A stretch of 45,275 nucleotides of DNA from Hyphochytrium catenoides (lineage: Eukaryota > Sar > Hyphochytriomycetes > Hyphochytriales > Hyphochytriaceae): NCBI GenBank assembly GCA_900088475.1, contig FLMG01004191.1, positions 1 to 45,275 on the forward strand. The letters are read 5' to 3'. Below, one piece after another: positions 21,301 to 32,400 of this stretch. Both the position numbers and the translations under genes were made by a program. The notes beneath the pieces are model-generated. The model was not told where the DNA came from and did no database searches. It saw only the letters and a list, made by a program, of their open reading frames with translations. The number at the start of each line of letters is the position of its first letter. Position 1 is the first letter of the stretch.

Positions 21301-23698
21301 TGCTATCTGGAGCAAGATAGAAGCGCAGATTCGAGAAGAAGAAGAGTACTATAGGGCCGGCAGCTCTATCAAGAGAGGGTCATCTCCCGATATTTATGAC
21401 CAAAGATCGATGTACAGAGAGAATTTACTACAAAGTGCTGAGTATGGTTGGAATGAGAGGAGGATACATGTGCCAGAGCGAAGACAGAGAGAGAGTGCAG
21501 TTCATCATGAGCATAATAAACGATGGACCAGACCAGAAGTGACCTACATTCATGATTCAGATTCAGAAGAGGACATCCAGAAGGTGGCAGCGTCTAGAAG
21601 GAGTTACAAAGAAAGCGTGGAGAAGCCTGCTGCACCCGTCGGTGGCAAGGCAAGGGAAAGAATGGGAGAACAAGGGGAAGTGAAAGCCGCACACCATGCA
21701 GAACCGTATCAGCTACGTGAACAAAGGGAAGAGGAGGCACCGAAAGAGATGGTTGGAGAGAGAATTACTGAAGTCAAAGGAAAGGGTAAAGAAGTAGCGC
21801 TTGACTCTAGCAACCTTTCTTCTCATCCATGTCCGCCATCAGCCAAAGGACCAATAGCCAGTGACAGTGAACCACCTAGGACCCCTGTTTCTGCTGTCCG
21901 CTTGCCTTATTTGGTGGAAAGAGAGATCTCATACCGCAAACACTTTCCGGAGATACCGCAGGACGTTATCATCGCGCTGAATGGGATGGTCTTATCGATT
22001 GAGATGGCGTTCTCCTCTTCTTCAGGGGCTGCTCCCCCGGAAGCGCAAGAGGCAGCCGCCACTGAACTCTACGAACCACCTCTAACAGTGCAACAGAGGA
22101 ACAAGCAGCAGCGTTGCCGCATCCGCTCCATGTCAAGAAAGATTAACACATGTGCAGAGAACGTGCAGTCTGACGTGGATTTACTAGTCTGTCCTGTCTG
22201 CTTGGGAGAGTATCATCGGCCTTGCTATGGATCATCTATTTCTCAAGGTCCACAGGGACAAGCAGCAGTCTGCAGTGGCTGCGCGTACCAGCTCATTCTT
22301 TCGCAAGGGGATGCACAGTCTACAGAGCGAGAGAGTAGAGGTGAAGACGAGGCTAAAGAGAAACTACCAGATTTCCTTATTTATCCAAGAGAGATGTTAG
22401 AGGATGCGATCCGTCTTAATCAGCCAGCACTGCCTCCTAACGAGGTGTCTGCCATGGCAGAGAAGCAGTGGGAGTCAATGACGGAGTATGATCGGTCAAG
22501 ACTGGACAAGGTGTGGCACAGTCTTTCCTCCTTTTCTCTCCCTTTATGGCGCTGGCCCTACTTACCCTCTATGAGTTGTTCGTTATCCCCTGTCTCCAAA
22601 TTATAGAAGTACTTAAGCACCTGACAGTCTGCTACCTCCGCTGTACAGCTCTCGAGGGAGAGAAATTCTCAGATTCGCCGTGACTGGGTTCGTTCCAAGC
22701 TCATCTCTTTTCTGGGCAATGAAGTGGAGTCTGGACGCGCAAGTGGACTCTTGAAGCTTCGAGATGGGTCAGAGCTACCCATTCACATTGCCGTACCGGC
22801 TAGTGACTTGCCTGTCGGAGCCAAGTGTGCACGCGGCCAGTGTCAGAAAACCGCAAGAGCTACATCACGCTTTTGTTCAGACCAATGTGGGGTTCTCTTT
22901 GCTGAGGAAGAGCTAGTAGCGGCTTTAAAAGCATCCGCAGGGCCGCGAGGAAAGCTGGGTGATGTTCTACTGAAGCAAAGGCGTAAAGACAGAGAAAGGC
23001 GGGCAGCACCTGGCATGTCCTGTACTCGGCAGATGACAAGAAAGCTTGGAAACAGCACAATTCTCTCTCAGCAGATTTACACGGACTCTATCCTAATAGA
23101 CCTGGAACATTCGCGGGTTTTACGGCGATTGCTGGACGTGAAGGCTGGTTTGGAAGAAGTCAGGAGGACGATAGGCAGCTTGCAGCGTAAGGCGAATCAA
23201 ACTTCAGAGGAATGTGAACGCATCCCAGACACAGACAGCGAGACAGATCTGGAACTCAGCGATGGCTTTGTCATCAAAGCTTTATCAGACCCTAGACCAC
23301 ATCTGCCTTTATCCCATTCTGACCATGAAAACACTTCAGAGGAGGAAAAAGATGCAGACAGCCCGAGGTCCATGAGCGCAGAGAGCGATGTATCTGCCTC
23401 TGCAGTCATGGAACTAGAGCATGTGAGCCTTTCAGACGAAGAAGCCGAGCTCACCGAGGCCGGACCTGTCTCCATCTCCTTCAACTGTCCTCTTTGCAAT
23501 GAGCGGCTCAATCAGGAATCTGTCTCCAAGCATGTGTACCGCTGCCTCTTGAAAACTGATTGTGGACAAAGCATCCGGTATTTGAAAGCGATCGCTGGGG
23601 AGGCCGGGACGTTGCTCTATGAGAAGGCTGCCTTGATCGAAGAGCTTCGTGACCTGAATGCTCGCCAGGATAAGCTCATTCTTCAGTCAAGCAAATGA
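18325..23698 (+). CDS. Large chromatin-type protein: Tudor-like domain, degenerate PHD-like finger, CFP1/Spp1-like C-terminus
   Basis: Four exons: 18325-18702, 18780-19017, 19101-22510, 22649-23698, giving 1691 residues ending in TGA. Residues ~108-160 form a Tudor-like domain (VGRKISKNFVGHGRFVGK then FMILYNDGDSEELLYDEV). About 228-260 is MRMGWRDKLGPNGERYFF with a following PDYFTSIPQVLSYI. Residues ~270-860 are Met/Gly/Pro/Gln-rich and disordered, with runs such as GGMGMMMMPGMHP. About 890-935 is a helical module (DDLLYRYHGRERELFHEL). Near 1233-1270 the pattern C-x2-C-x4-H-x2-C...C-x2-C is the second half of a PHD finger; no normal first Cys pair precedes it. The C-terminal exon carries KCARGQCQKTARATSRFCSD (~1401) and NCPLCNERLNQESVSKHVYR (~1621). 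Both resemble the zinc-binding C-terminal region of CXXC1/Spp1, an H3K4-methyltransferase (COMPASS) subunit. The function is inferred from motifs only. Confidence 0.85.
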
Positions 23699-24292
23699 CT
23701 TTCTATCTTTCGAATGCTTCGATCAAGCCTATATCCGAGTGAGGTTGGACAGATTCCTTCTCCCTTAGTGACTGCCCCGAACCCAAGTTGCACACCTCAA
23801 TTAGCCGTGTATCCATCCACTTTAAAGCTGAGCCACTGCCCTCCTAGATAGTACCTTCAAGCTGCCTGCAACGCACATCAGTTCAGGATGTGAGCCACCA
23901 CTGCAAAAAGCAGCTATTGAATAAAAAGAAAGACCGCCTAACTCTTTTATTTGACCGTTATGGACAGTAGATGACCCATTATGGGCAGAAGGAGGCAAGA
24001 GATGTTTTTGATATTGTGCCAGGAAGCTTGTTTCCCGCTTAAATCTAGGACAAATTTGGCTCGACCACACGTTGAAGGAGCAGGTCAATCTCAGACATCT
24101 CTTCTCATTAGGCAGCATACTTTCCTTCCTACCATTGAGTAGATCTTTCGTCTTTTTGGAAAATGGAGGGAAGGTGAAGCCTGTCGAGGAGTCCCTAAAG
24201 GCCAGTCATTCACAGGCTATTCCTGTGTTCTTTTCTGGTTAGCTTCTTCTCCCATAAGGTAACCTGTCCTTGCACAGTGCGCCTTACATAGT
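23699..24292. other. Convergent 3' intergenic region
   Basis: It lies between two convergent genes. An AATAAA hexamer at 23920-23925 on the plus strand is a possible polyadenylation signal for the upstream gene. A 98-codon frame on the minus strand (23822-24118) starts with ATG but has no recognisable motif and no splice partner, so it is not called a gene. Confidence 0.45.
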
Positions 24293-25927
24293 CTAGAGCA
24301 TCACTAACTGTTTATCTCCATAGCCAAACTTTGTCTTGTGGGCATCAAAAATGCGTTGGAGCTCCCTCATGTACTGCTGATGGATTGCATCCACTTGTTC
24401 GTGCGTCGGATGCTCCACCTTTGGGACCTCAATGGGTTTACCATAGACGTGATGCAGCTTGACATCATCGTAGGGGAGCCAAGGGAGGAGTATGTTCCGG
24501 CCCCATGCCAGGACCAAAGCTGCCCCAAACGTCTTCTGGATCTTCTTCCGCAGTTGAAAAAGGAGCCTGCAACAGTGCAGGGGAGAGTGGCTTAGAGGAA
24601 AGACGCGTTTTCATGGTGACCTGGCAGTACGAGGGAACTGACGGACTTTAAAGAGATGATCGGGGGACGAGGTTGGATCAGGCCTGCGTAACGGCGACGA
24701 ACGAATGACCACAAGAGAAAAATTGGGCCCTTACGTGGACTGTGAGTACAAGTCTGTTTCCCCAAAGCAGTAGCATGGCACAATCGAGGCACCGTGAGCT
24801 AGCGCAAGCTTCACGAAGCCTATACCAATACAAAGAGAAGAAAGCAGGAGTCACGCCATGGTAGGTTAGAGATGAAGACAGCGTTTAGGACAATGAGCAC
24901 TGAACCCAAGAAGTGACTGCATGCGGGAGCGGGATATGTAGGAGATGAAGTGGAAGTTTGGAGACAGCCGAGAAGGAGAAGGGGATACCGTAGACACCAG
25001 CGATTACCTTTTCTGTGCTTGATAACGACAGTCTGGTCTCCGCGCTGAGAGAGTAATTGTTCTGCTTCTCCTCCCACCAGGATAACCAGACTCCTACCAC
25101 TGTTGAGAACCTAGCATTGTAGCAACGAATGTTCAGACTTTGCTTTATAATACCCGCGGTGGTGGTATTACTAGTTTCCTCACCTTATGAGCTACAGCCC
25201 TACTGGCGTCTACGCATCCAAACCATAACAGGAACTCCCTATAGAAAGGAATTTTAAAAACGACGGAAGCTCCTAGATCCCTCCTCTTCTCAGCAGGATA
25301 GACGCTGTATATGGAGGATAAAAAGGCGTTACAATGGTCACATAACGAGGTCACATAACCTGCACACTTACTCATGAAAGCTAGGGCTTCCGACGCCAGC
25401 CATCATGCAGCCATGGTGAATGGACATTACCCCGTGCTGTCGTGCATCGTGGTCATCAACATATGGAGAGTAAGAGTGAATGAAAACCAAGTGAAACGAG
25501 CAAAGGAAGAATGAGAATCACACGTCTACGTGCATCGAGTGACAAAGATGTCGAACGGTCATCTTCTGCTAACTTACTGGGTGGCTGCAGAATATGTACT
25601 GCTTCGTCTTGTCAAGCTCCTCCTCACAGGTCACGATGTAGGGGGTCTTTAGAACGCGGCGCCAAATAGGGTGCTCTGCGTACCACTGCCAGAACCTGAT
25701 AATGCTAGAAGTTACAGTCCATAGCAATGGCAAATTGCATTAGAAACTTACCGCCCCTCCGCAGTCCTTTCCGAACCATCCAGGAATGAAGGCAGATAGG
25801 CCCCAATTAGGCCGACGCATAGAGCCAGCATCCAGTTCTCGGGCAACAGCGTGAGAAGTACACCAAAAGCTGCAACTCCTGCCAGCAGACAGATGAGGAA
25901 TGTCCTCACAGCGCTGGATTGTCCCAT
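24293..25927 (-). CDS. DGAT2: Diacylglycerol O-acyltransferase 2
   Basis: Seven exons read from the right: 25927-25752, 25695-25578, 25436-25372, 25304-25184, 25110-25008, 24819-24735, 24566-24293. All introns are GT-AG and the phases join to 313 residues ending in TAG, normal for the family. Two N-terminal hydrophobic segments (RTFLICLLAGVAAFGVLLTL and MLALCVGLIGAYL) form the usual ER-membrane hairpin. The active-site block is YIFCSHPHGVMS, with HPHG at 97-100. Other family signatures are FKIPFYREFLLWFGCVDASR, LVGGEAEQLL, RKGFVKLALAHGASIVPCYC...FGETD and the C-terminal YGKPIEVPKVEHPTHEQVD. The enzyme transfers an acyl group from acyl-CoA to diacylglycerol in the last step of triacylglycerol synthesis. 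A monoacylglycerol or wax-ester acyltransferase of the same family cannot be excluded. The frame is open upstream of the chosen ATG, but no other in-frame ATG is present. Confidence 0.93.
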
Positions 25928-26949
25928 CCTTGTGGGTCTGGCTGTGTTACGAATCCTCGTCAACGAAGGCACTTGGTCAAAAGTCCTCGAGGCACCAAAC
26001 TCAGGGTGATGAACTTGGGCTGCCGACGAAGAGAAAGGAGGCGAAGAAAAGGCTCTATGCGAGACGAGCTGACCTATGGGACCCTGACATTGCTGATGAA
26101 GCTCAACTGGCTCGTCATCAGCCGATGAATGGATGGATCATCGCTCTCCTGCTTTTAGAAGAAGACTGCACTTGATGTCTGTCACGGCATCACCAGCCTG
26201 ACGGCGACGTGACCTCTCCACTTAAGAAGAGTTCCAGATGTCCTCCAGGCTTTATTCACTCAAGCTTTCTTTTTTTGATTCCTTCATGCAAAGTTCTTTT
26301 CCATAGGTTTGAAAGCCCCTGAGCTTCCGTTCTCTCATGAAGCTTTCCACATTTTGTCTGTATCTTTCATACAGAAGTGTTCGAGATAGTAGAACATTTA
26401 ATACCATGATCCGCTGTATTTATTACAGCGCGATCCAGAATAATGTGTGCCGGCGATCGAGGGGCTTTGAAAGGGCAGTTGGAGGGGAAGATAATCCTTT
26501 GAGAGCGGAGCCCGACAGCTGCTTTCGAATGCCCAAGTTGCTGAAGCTCTGGAAATGGACGGCACACTTGCCCTGACGTCTGGCGTGCTCCGTTATCGCT
26601 GCCTCCTGCGCCTGGCATCGCATCGCCGGTTCCAGACAGAAAGAACCAGCAGCCTTCCATCCCCCGGGGCAACGAGACGAAGGTTTCCACTTCCAATAGC
26701 TAACGACTGTTTTAGGGGAAGAGTTTTGCCGGCTCAAGTGTGCGTCTTATAAGTAGGGTTGGGACCTGCGTCCTCCTTGCTAGGAGCTCAAGCCTCGCGG
26801 GAAAAAGTCCCTTCGAGGGCCTGGTATCCCCGAGGGCTGACTTCTTGCGTTAGCTCACACGCGGATTCATTACAAGGGGAGGACCAGAGGGCCGAGCCCA
26901 TTGGGCGTCCTATTCTAGTGAAGCTGATCGGAAGGATCGAGAGGGCATA
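25928..26949. other. Divergent intergenic region between DGAT2 and KH genes
   Basis: About 1 kb lies between two divergent starts. Open frames on both strands overlap without convincing composition. It probably holds both promoters and leaders. The DGAT2 frame remains open upstream of its ATG to about 26140 on the minus strand, without another ATG. Confidence 0.45.
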
Positions 26950-28597
26950 ATGGCAACAGGCGACGCAGACGAAAACAAGCTTCCGTTTGAAGACAATTTC
27001 TACTTCAGGGGCAGCTTCCTGTTGAAGTTATGGGTACCCACGGAGCAAGTTGGCCTTATTATTGGCAAACAGGGCAAGATGATAAAGAAGATATCAAAAG
27101 AGAGTGGCGCTATGGTCTCCCCGGTAAGCGTACCGTTCTCTACTACCTTATGACATGCTGTTAATGTAGCTGATGCTGAAGGAACCGGAGAATCCAGACT
27201 CAGCATGGGCATTAGTCACCGTCAAGGGTAAGCCACTCTCGGTATTCCGGGCTTATAAAGATATCGACAACCTAGTGGAAGGTATGTCAGTTGTTCCTTC
27301 TTATTATTCCGGGTCATAGCCTGTATGAAGAGTTTCGTTGCCGTGCTTTGCTTTGCAACAGAAATAGACGATTGTGTGGCCGAATTCTCAATACCAAAGC
27401 CGAAGCACGCGCTCGTCATTGGGAAGGATGGAAGAACCATCCGGCGGATAAGTAAGCCTTCCTAGATCTGCTCTAGTCCCAGCAGCACTCTCTTCCAAGC
27501 TTACACAGACCCTTTCTTCTGAATAGGTGCGGACACAAATGTCCGCATCTTTGTGCCGGGGGTGGATGAGGCGCAAGATAATGTTATACAGCTGGAAGGA
27601 GAGGTGATGAATGTTGCCAAAGCCTTCCGTGACATCTGTGCAGAGGTGTACAGGCGCCCAACACTAAGTAGAGATGACAACTGGAGAAAGGCGGAGCGAG
27701 GTATGGTCTAGAATCTTTTTGTTATTTGCTCTCCTCTACATCTATGCTTCCTCTCCCACTACCCTGCAAATATTGAGCTCAACTTAGTGCCAGTGGGCCT
27801 GACATGTAGTTATTTCACCAGGTAGTAAAGGCGAGGGAGATAAAGAAGATGCCTCTCAGGAGGATGTTGGCGTCGAGAGGCTCTCTATTCCTCTTCATAA
27901 ACTCAAAATTGTGGCAGGTGAGGACCTAAGACCCGCTACTCCATCCAGACACAGAAAGTAACTTGCTGGCGTTATTGGGATATAGGGAAGACTTCGAAGC
28001 TCCGGGCGGAATTGGCCAGACAGCTTGGTGTCTCGATACGTCTAGACACAACAGTAAGTCGTGTGGATCATGATGCTTAGGGGTAACTAGTGTACGCTAA
28101 TGTTTGAACTTCTCCACAAGGGACGAAGGGGTCAGAAGAATCAATCCACTGAGAGCGGAAAATCTTCTGACGTTGCGAACCAGATGGATGATGGCAAGGA
28201 GACTCCCAGAGCAGAAAGTGAGTCCGAGGAAGATGAGCACTCTGGCGATGTCCAAGATGAGAGTGGCGAGACAAGTCATCTTCCTGAGAAGTCACGAGGC
28301 ATCGTTATTAGCGGTCGTGCCGAAGATGTTCGAACAGCCGCTGCCACAATCAAGAAGTATTTGGAAGAAGACAATCGTTCTGGCAAGCACAGTGGGAAGG
28401 AGATCAAGACCAGGAAAGCACACATTCGGAAAGGGTCAGCTAATAGTAAGGGAGATGGAGCTGCGAAGAAGCCTAGGGGAAGAGGGCGCTCGCATAGTGC
28501 GGCCGCTAAAGGCAAGCACTTTGTTCCGCAAGTGAAGGAGGGAGGGGAAGTAGCAGTGGTCTCTGCGCCTTCACCTGCCACAGCTCCAGTGGAATAA
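26950..28597 (+). CDS. Triple KH-domain RNA-binding protein
   Basis: Seven exons: 26950-27123, 27170-27281, 27362-27451, 27527-27700, 27822-27917, 27986-28053, 28121-28597, giving 396 residues ending in TAA. KH1 has LWVPTEQVGLIIGKQGKMIK, with the RNA-binding GXXG loop GKQG at residues 39-42. KH2 has FSIPKPKHALVIGKDGRTIR, with GKDG at 116-119. KH3 has LSIPLHKLKIVAGKTSKLRA, where the loop reads GKTS (216-219), so the last glycine is missing. Between the second strand of KH3 (GVSIRLDT) and its third strand (GIVISGRAEDVRTAAATI) there is an acidic, Ser-rich insertion of about 60 residues in the variable loop. The C-terminal ~75 residues are Lys/Arg/Gly-rich and disordered. Repeated KH domains, as in vigilin and PCBP proteins, bind single-stranded RNA. 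The target is unknown. Confidence 0.88.
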
Positions 28598-29495
28598 AGC
28601 CCAGCAGTTATGAAGTTGTGCTGCCGCCTAAGTTCATCGCTACTTGCACTAGCCATCTCTCTTTGTGGCAGCTCTGCGCTAGGTATATTTGTTGTTCCTG
28701 TGCCATCATGAGCGCGCTATTATTGAGTGATGAAGTTCAGCGATTAGCTCTGAGGTCAAGTGCTATCCCAATCACTGTCTTTCTAAATAGCTTCCGCGTG
28801 TAAAGCCTTTTTGGTCCGTCTCTGCACCATCCCTATGGTATGACTGGTAGACCCTTAGGAATATGATTCTTAAATGGCAATGTATGATGGTTTAGAGCGT
28901 CTGGCCCTGCTCACTCCTCTGCTGGAGTCATTATAAGTCCAAGGGTAAGTCCGGACGCTGGTGGACCCTCTATTCTCTGCAGAACGTGAAGAACTTCTAC
29001 CTCTTCATCTTCGCGGAAGGTAACCTCAGCAGACATCACGATCTTCATGGGAGAATACCTGCTCTTTGTCTCAGTTTTGCCCTTGTTATTTGTGGACTTT
29101 TGACCTTTGATGCCCGCTGATGACTGACGCGTTCCTCCTCACATCATCAAAAAAAAGGAGCAAAACGGTAGTGCGCTGGTGCTGTGTTTGTACCTGGTAA
29201 GCTAAAGGATAAAGACAAGGGTAAAACGGTACTTCGTACTCATAGAGTTGTTCTGTGTTACTCTACTGTACGTACACGTGCTGATACGACTACTGTACAG
29301 CATCCCTTCCAGAGGACCTCCAGGTGTCGGAGGCTACCGTTTCAGTCGTCTGCGATGGAGTGTGAGATGGTGCGGCACAGGGAAAGCGAACCGACACTCG
29401 AGCCCAACCTCTCTACCTTCCTCCCGTGGTGCTGTTGATCGTGAGCCGAGGAAGGGATTACCCAGTTGCTTGCGTGGGAGGATGGCACTCCCATC
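28598..29495. other. Region between KH gene and dynein gene
   Basis: It probably contains the KH 3' UTR and the leader or first small exon(s) of the dynein gene. An in-frame stretch reads into the dynein from about 29450 after a TGA, and a candidate acceptor CCCAG lies at about 29461-29465. A possible earlier exon starts after TACAG near 29299, but its donor is uncertain. Confidence 0.4.
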
Positions 29496-32400
29496 ATGCT
29501 TGGAAGTGGATCAAGCAAACACGCTTCACTAGGGCAAATGCTGATCCGCTATAAGCGCCGTATGGATAGTGGCACAGCTAGAAACGCAAAGAATCGTCTC
29601 CTTGAGGCACCGCGGTCACGGCTGGGAAGTCAGGAAGCAAACCATGTGGAAGGGTAAGAGGGTTAGGCGATAGCCTTTGAGGACAAGTTGGACAAAGGAG
29701 AAGCAGGCAGCTCGGCGAGGCGGAGAACCCTCTCTCCTCTAAACTGCAGAGGATGTGGCACCGGCCAAGCATTTCCTCTCTCTACTTTGAAGGCCGGGTT
29801 GAGAATGGGCAGGGAAAGAAGGAATACCAGCTTGCTGCGGGGCCGTATCAGCTAATGAAGAAACATGGCAGGAAGGAGGCAGAGCTGCGACGTGCAGTCG
29901 GACAACAAGAAAGCGATCCGGCCGCCATTCAGGAAGAACAGTCGATGGAGGCAGTTCCACCTTCTACTGCTTTGGACCCCAAGGTGCAGGCGCCTTATGT
30001 GACGGAGTCAGGCGAAACGCCTCGGCAGCTGTTGGTTCAAAGAAAGAAACGGCAGTTTGCGGAGTTCAACATATCGAGAGCTTTGAGGTCCTCAGCAATT
30101 GACACAGCCATTTTACATAGAGATGATGAACAGAGCGCCCAAACACTTTCTGAACTCACATTCGGCCTCGAACAGTTTGACAACTCAGAATATGAAGACG
30201 TGCCTTTGGATATGCGCATTCAAATTGTTCTTAGTGGCCGCACATTGCCAGCCAGAGCTCTGCGAAAGACTGCCTCCGATGGATACCACTGGGCAACATG
30301 CATCGTCAATGGATACCGGCCCAAGACCCAAACCTTCCAGATACAATGGTCTAGCGATGGCAGTGGCTGTACAGTCAAGAGACTATGTGTCTGCTTTGAT
30401 GACGAAGATCCTGAGCGTTTTGTCAGCCGCATCGTCGAGGCCGTTAAAGCTCGGATATTGGCCTATCAAGCTGTCCAGGTCAATCTCTACACAGAGTTCA
30501 TGCCACCTGACGACAACATGGGGCTGGACCCTGAGCTGATTAGGCGGCTTGTCAGCGGAGTACTGGCCCAGACTAAGCGATCCGCTAAGGGACAGCAGAG
30601 CGACCCGAAGGCCCTGCTCAAAGAAGTCCAGCACGATTTCACTAAATGTATGAATAAGATTGTATGCATGGATAGAGCCAACAAAGGGAACGGCGTAGAC
30701 GCGACCCTGCAGTCACTGCTCTCAGCCATCACCCAACAAGGAACATCTCAGGCCAAGAAAGATTATGAGGTTCTTGAAGGCGTCAATGTGCGGGTAAGAG
30801 TTTCTTTAGCTGGCAGCTATCTATCGCTCTTATAAGAGGTCACGTCTCCCTTAAGACACCATACAAGCATTTCGCAATCCTCACACTCACACTGTCCGCT
30901 TAGCTCTTGCTATCACTTCTCCAACCTTATCGCTGGGTAATTTCGCGTTTGTTCGCGTTTCAATCTTCTCTGTCTGAGTCTGACTTCCTCTGAGAATGAA
31001 AGAACAATGTACTTGTTCAAACCGGGTCTCTAGATGTGTCCTCACTCCTTCTCCATGGGTCTTGTATGGACCCCACCTCCCTTTCGCAGGGCACCCTGCA
31101 GGTCTTCTCCTTCAAGTCATTCCTAGTCAAGCCGGAAGCGATCGCGATCATTGTCCACGTCAAAGGAGAATGCAGTCGTATGGCACAGGTGGGGAACTAT
31201 GGAAGATACTATTACCTAATCATAGTCGGGAGGAGATCCAGGAAAAAGGAGAGTCACGAAATGGTTATAAGATGATCCACAGAGGGAGAGGGTAATGGGG
31301 GGAAGAGGCGGTAAGAAGCTAAAAGAGTTGATGATGCTGATGTCGTCTCCTTTCTCTTGGTGCAACCTAGCAAAAACTCTTCAACTGCAATATATCCAAA
31401 AGCGTCACTTGTGATGAGTTCGAGCAGCTACAGATGGGTGCTAGCGCTACACTTCAAACAATCGTTCGCGAGTCCTGGATAAGTGGCATTAGACAGAGCA
31501 TTAAGTCTGCTCTGTCTGAGGTGCAAAAGGGCTCTTTCTATTTAGGAGAAACAGACTCGAGTGTCTATGAGCAAAGCAAGCTTAAGAAGCTTCTAGATTT
31601 GGTGAATCTAATGATGCAGGATGCCTTACGGCTGATGGTTAGGGATAGTGTACACGCCTATAGGGATCAGATCCTAAGAAGAGTGGACCCTTCATTGCAA
31701 ATTGTCTCTGTCAACAAGACAGAGACTAAGCAGGTAAGCAATCCTATAGGCTATAGTAGGGGCGGCACAAGCGGGCAAGGTAGACAACAGGGCTATAGGT
31801 GAACACGTGGAGGACATAAACGACATAGAGGTGCTAGGCAACAGCATCAGAATGGAGCGAGGGTTATTGATCTCAAGACCCAAAGACAAAAGACAGAAAG
31901 ATGCCGAGTATTAGGAATTGTGGGTCTCGCCATTGTTGAGATGAAACAAACTCCTACCGGGGAAGAGACAGTAGGAACCTGTGGGAACCCCACACTGAAG
32001 ACATTGGAGAGCCTGCGGCAGGGAGATTGTTGACGGGGAAAGGTGGAGGAGAGTTTATTGTCGAGCTACTAGCAAAGTGGGGGCCCTAGAGTGTCCAGGG
32101 ATAACGAGTTTGACACCAAGCATTTCTAGGTCTCAAAGGCTCTGAGGATGTCTCCGCTCTTCTCCCTCGAGATCCGTATTGACTATGTTGAAGCTGGCAA
32201 GCCCAAACTTGCTTACACGACAGACCTAGGGAAGTTCATAACGTTACCATTGCAGCTTCTAGAGAAGTCTGTGACATCTCTCCAGAACCTCGTGCGCATA
32301 GAGAGGCACGTGATGGAAGAACTCTTCTGGAGCGAAGATCCTCTTATTTCTCTGTCTATCAGCCCAGACTGGCTGTTATCTCAGAGGAACGAGATTGAGA

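Noticed and set aside
23822-24118. 98-codon minus-strand ORF between the chromatin-type gene and DGAT2
   Set aside because: It has no motif and no splice partner, and lies where the 3' UTR of the plus-strand gene is expected.
29184-29438. Independent small gene upstream of the dynein
   Set aside because: The frame has no recognisable motif and overlaps several candidate splice sites that better fit a leader or first exon of the dynein gene.
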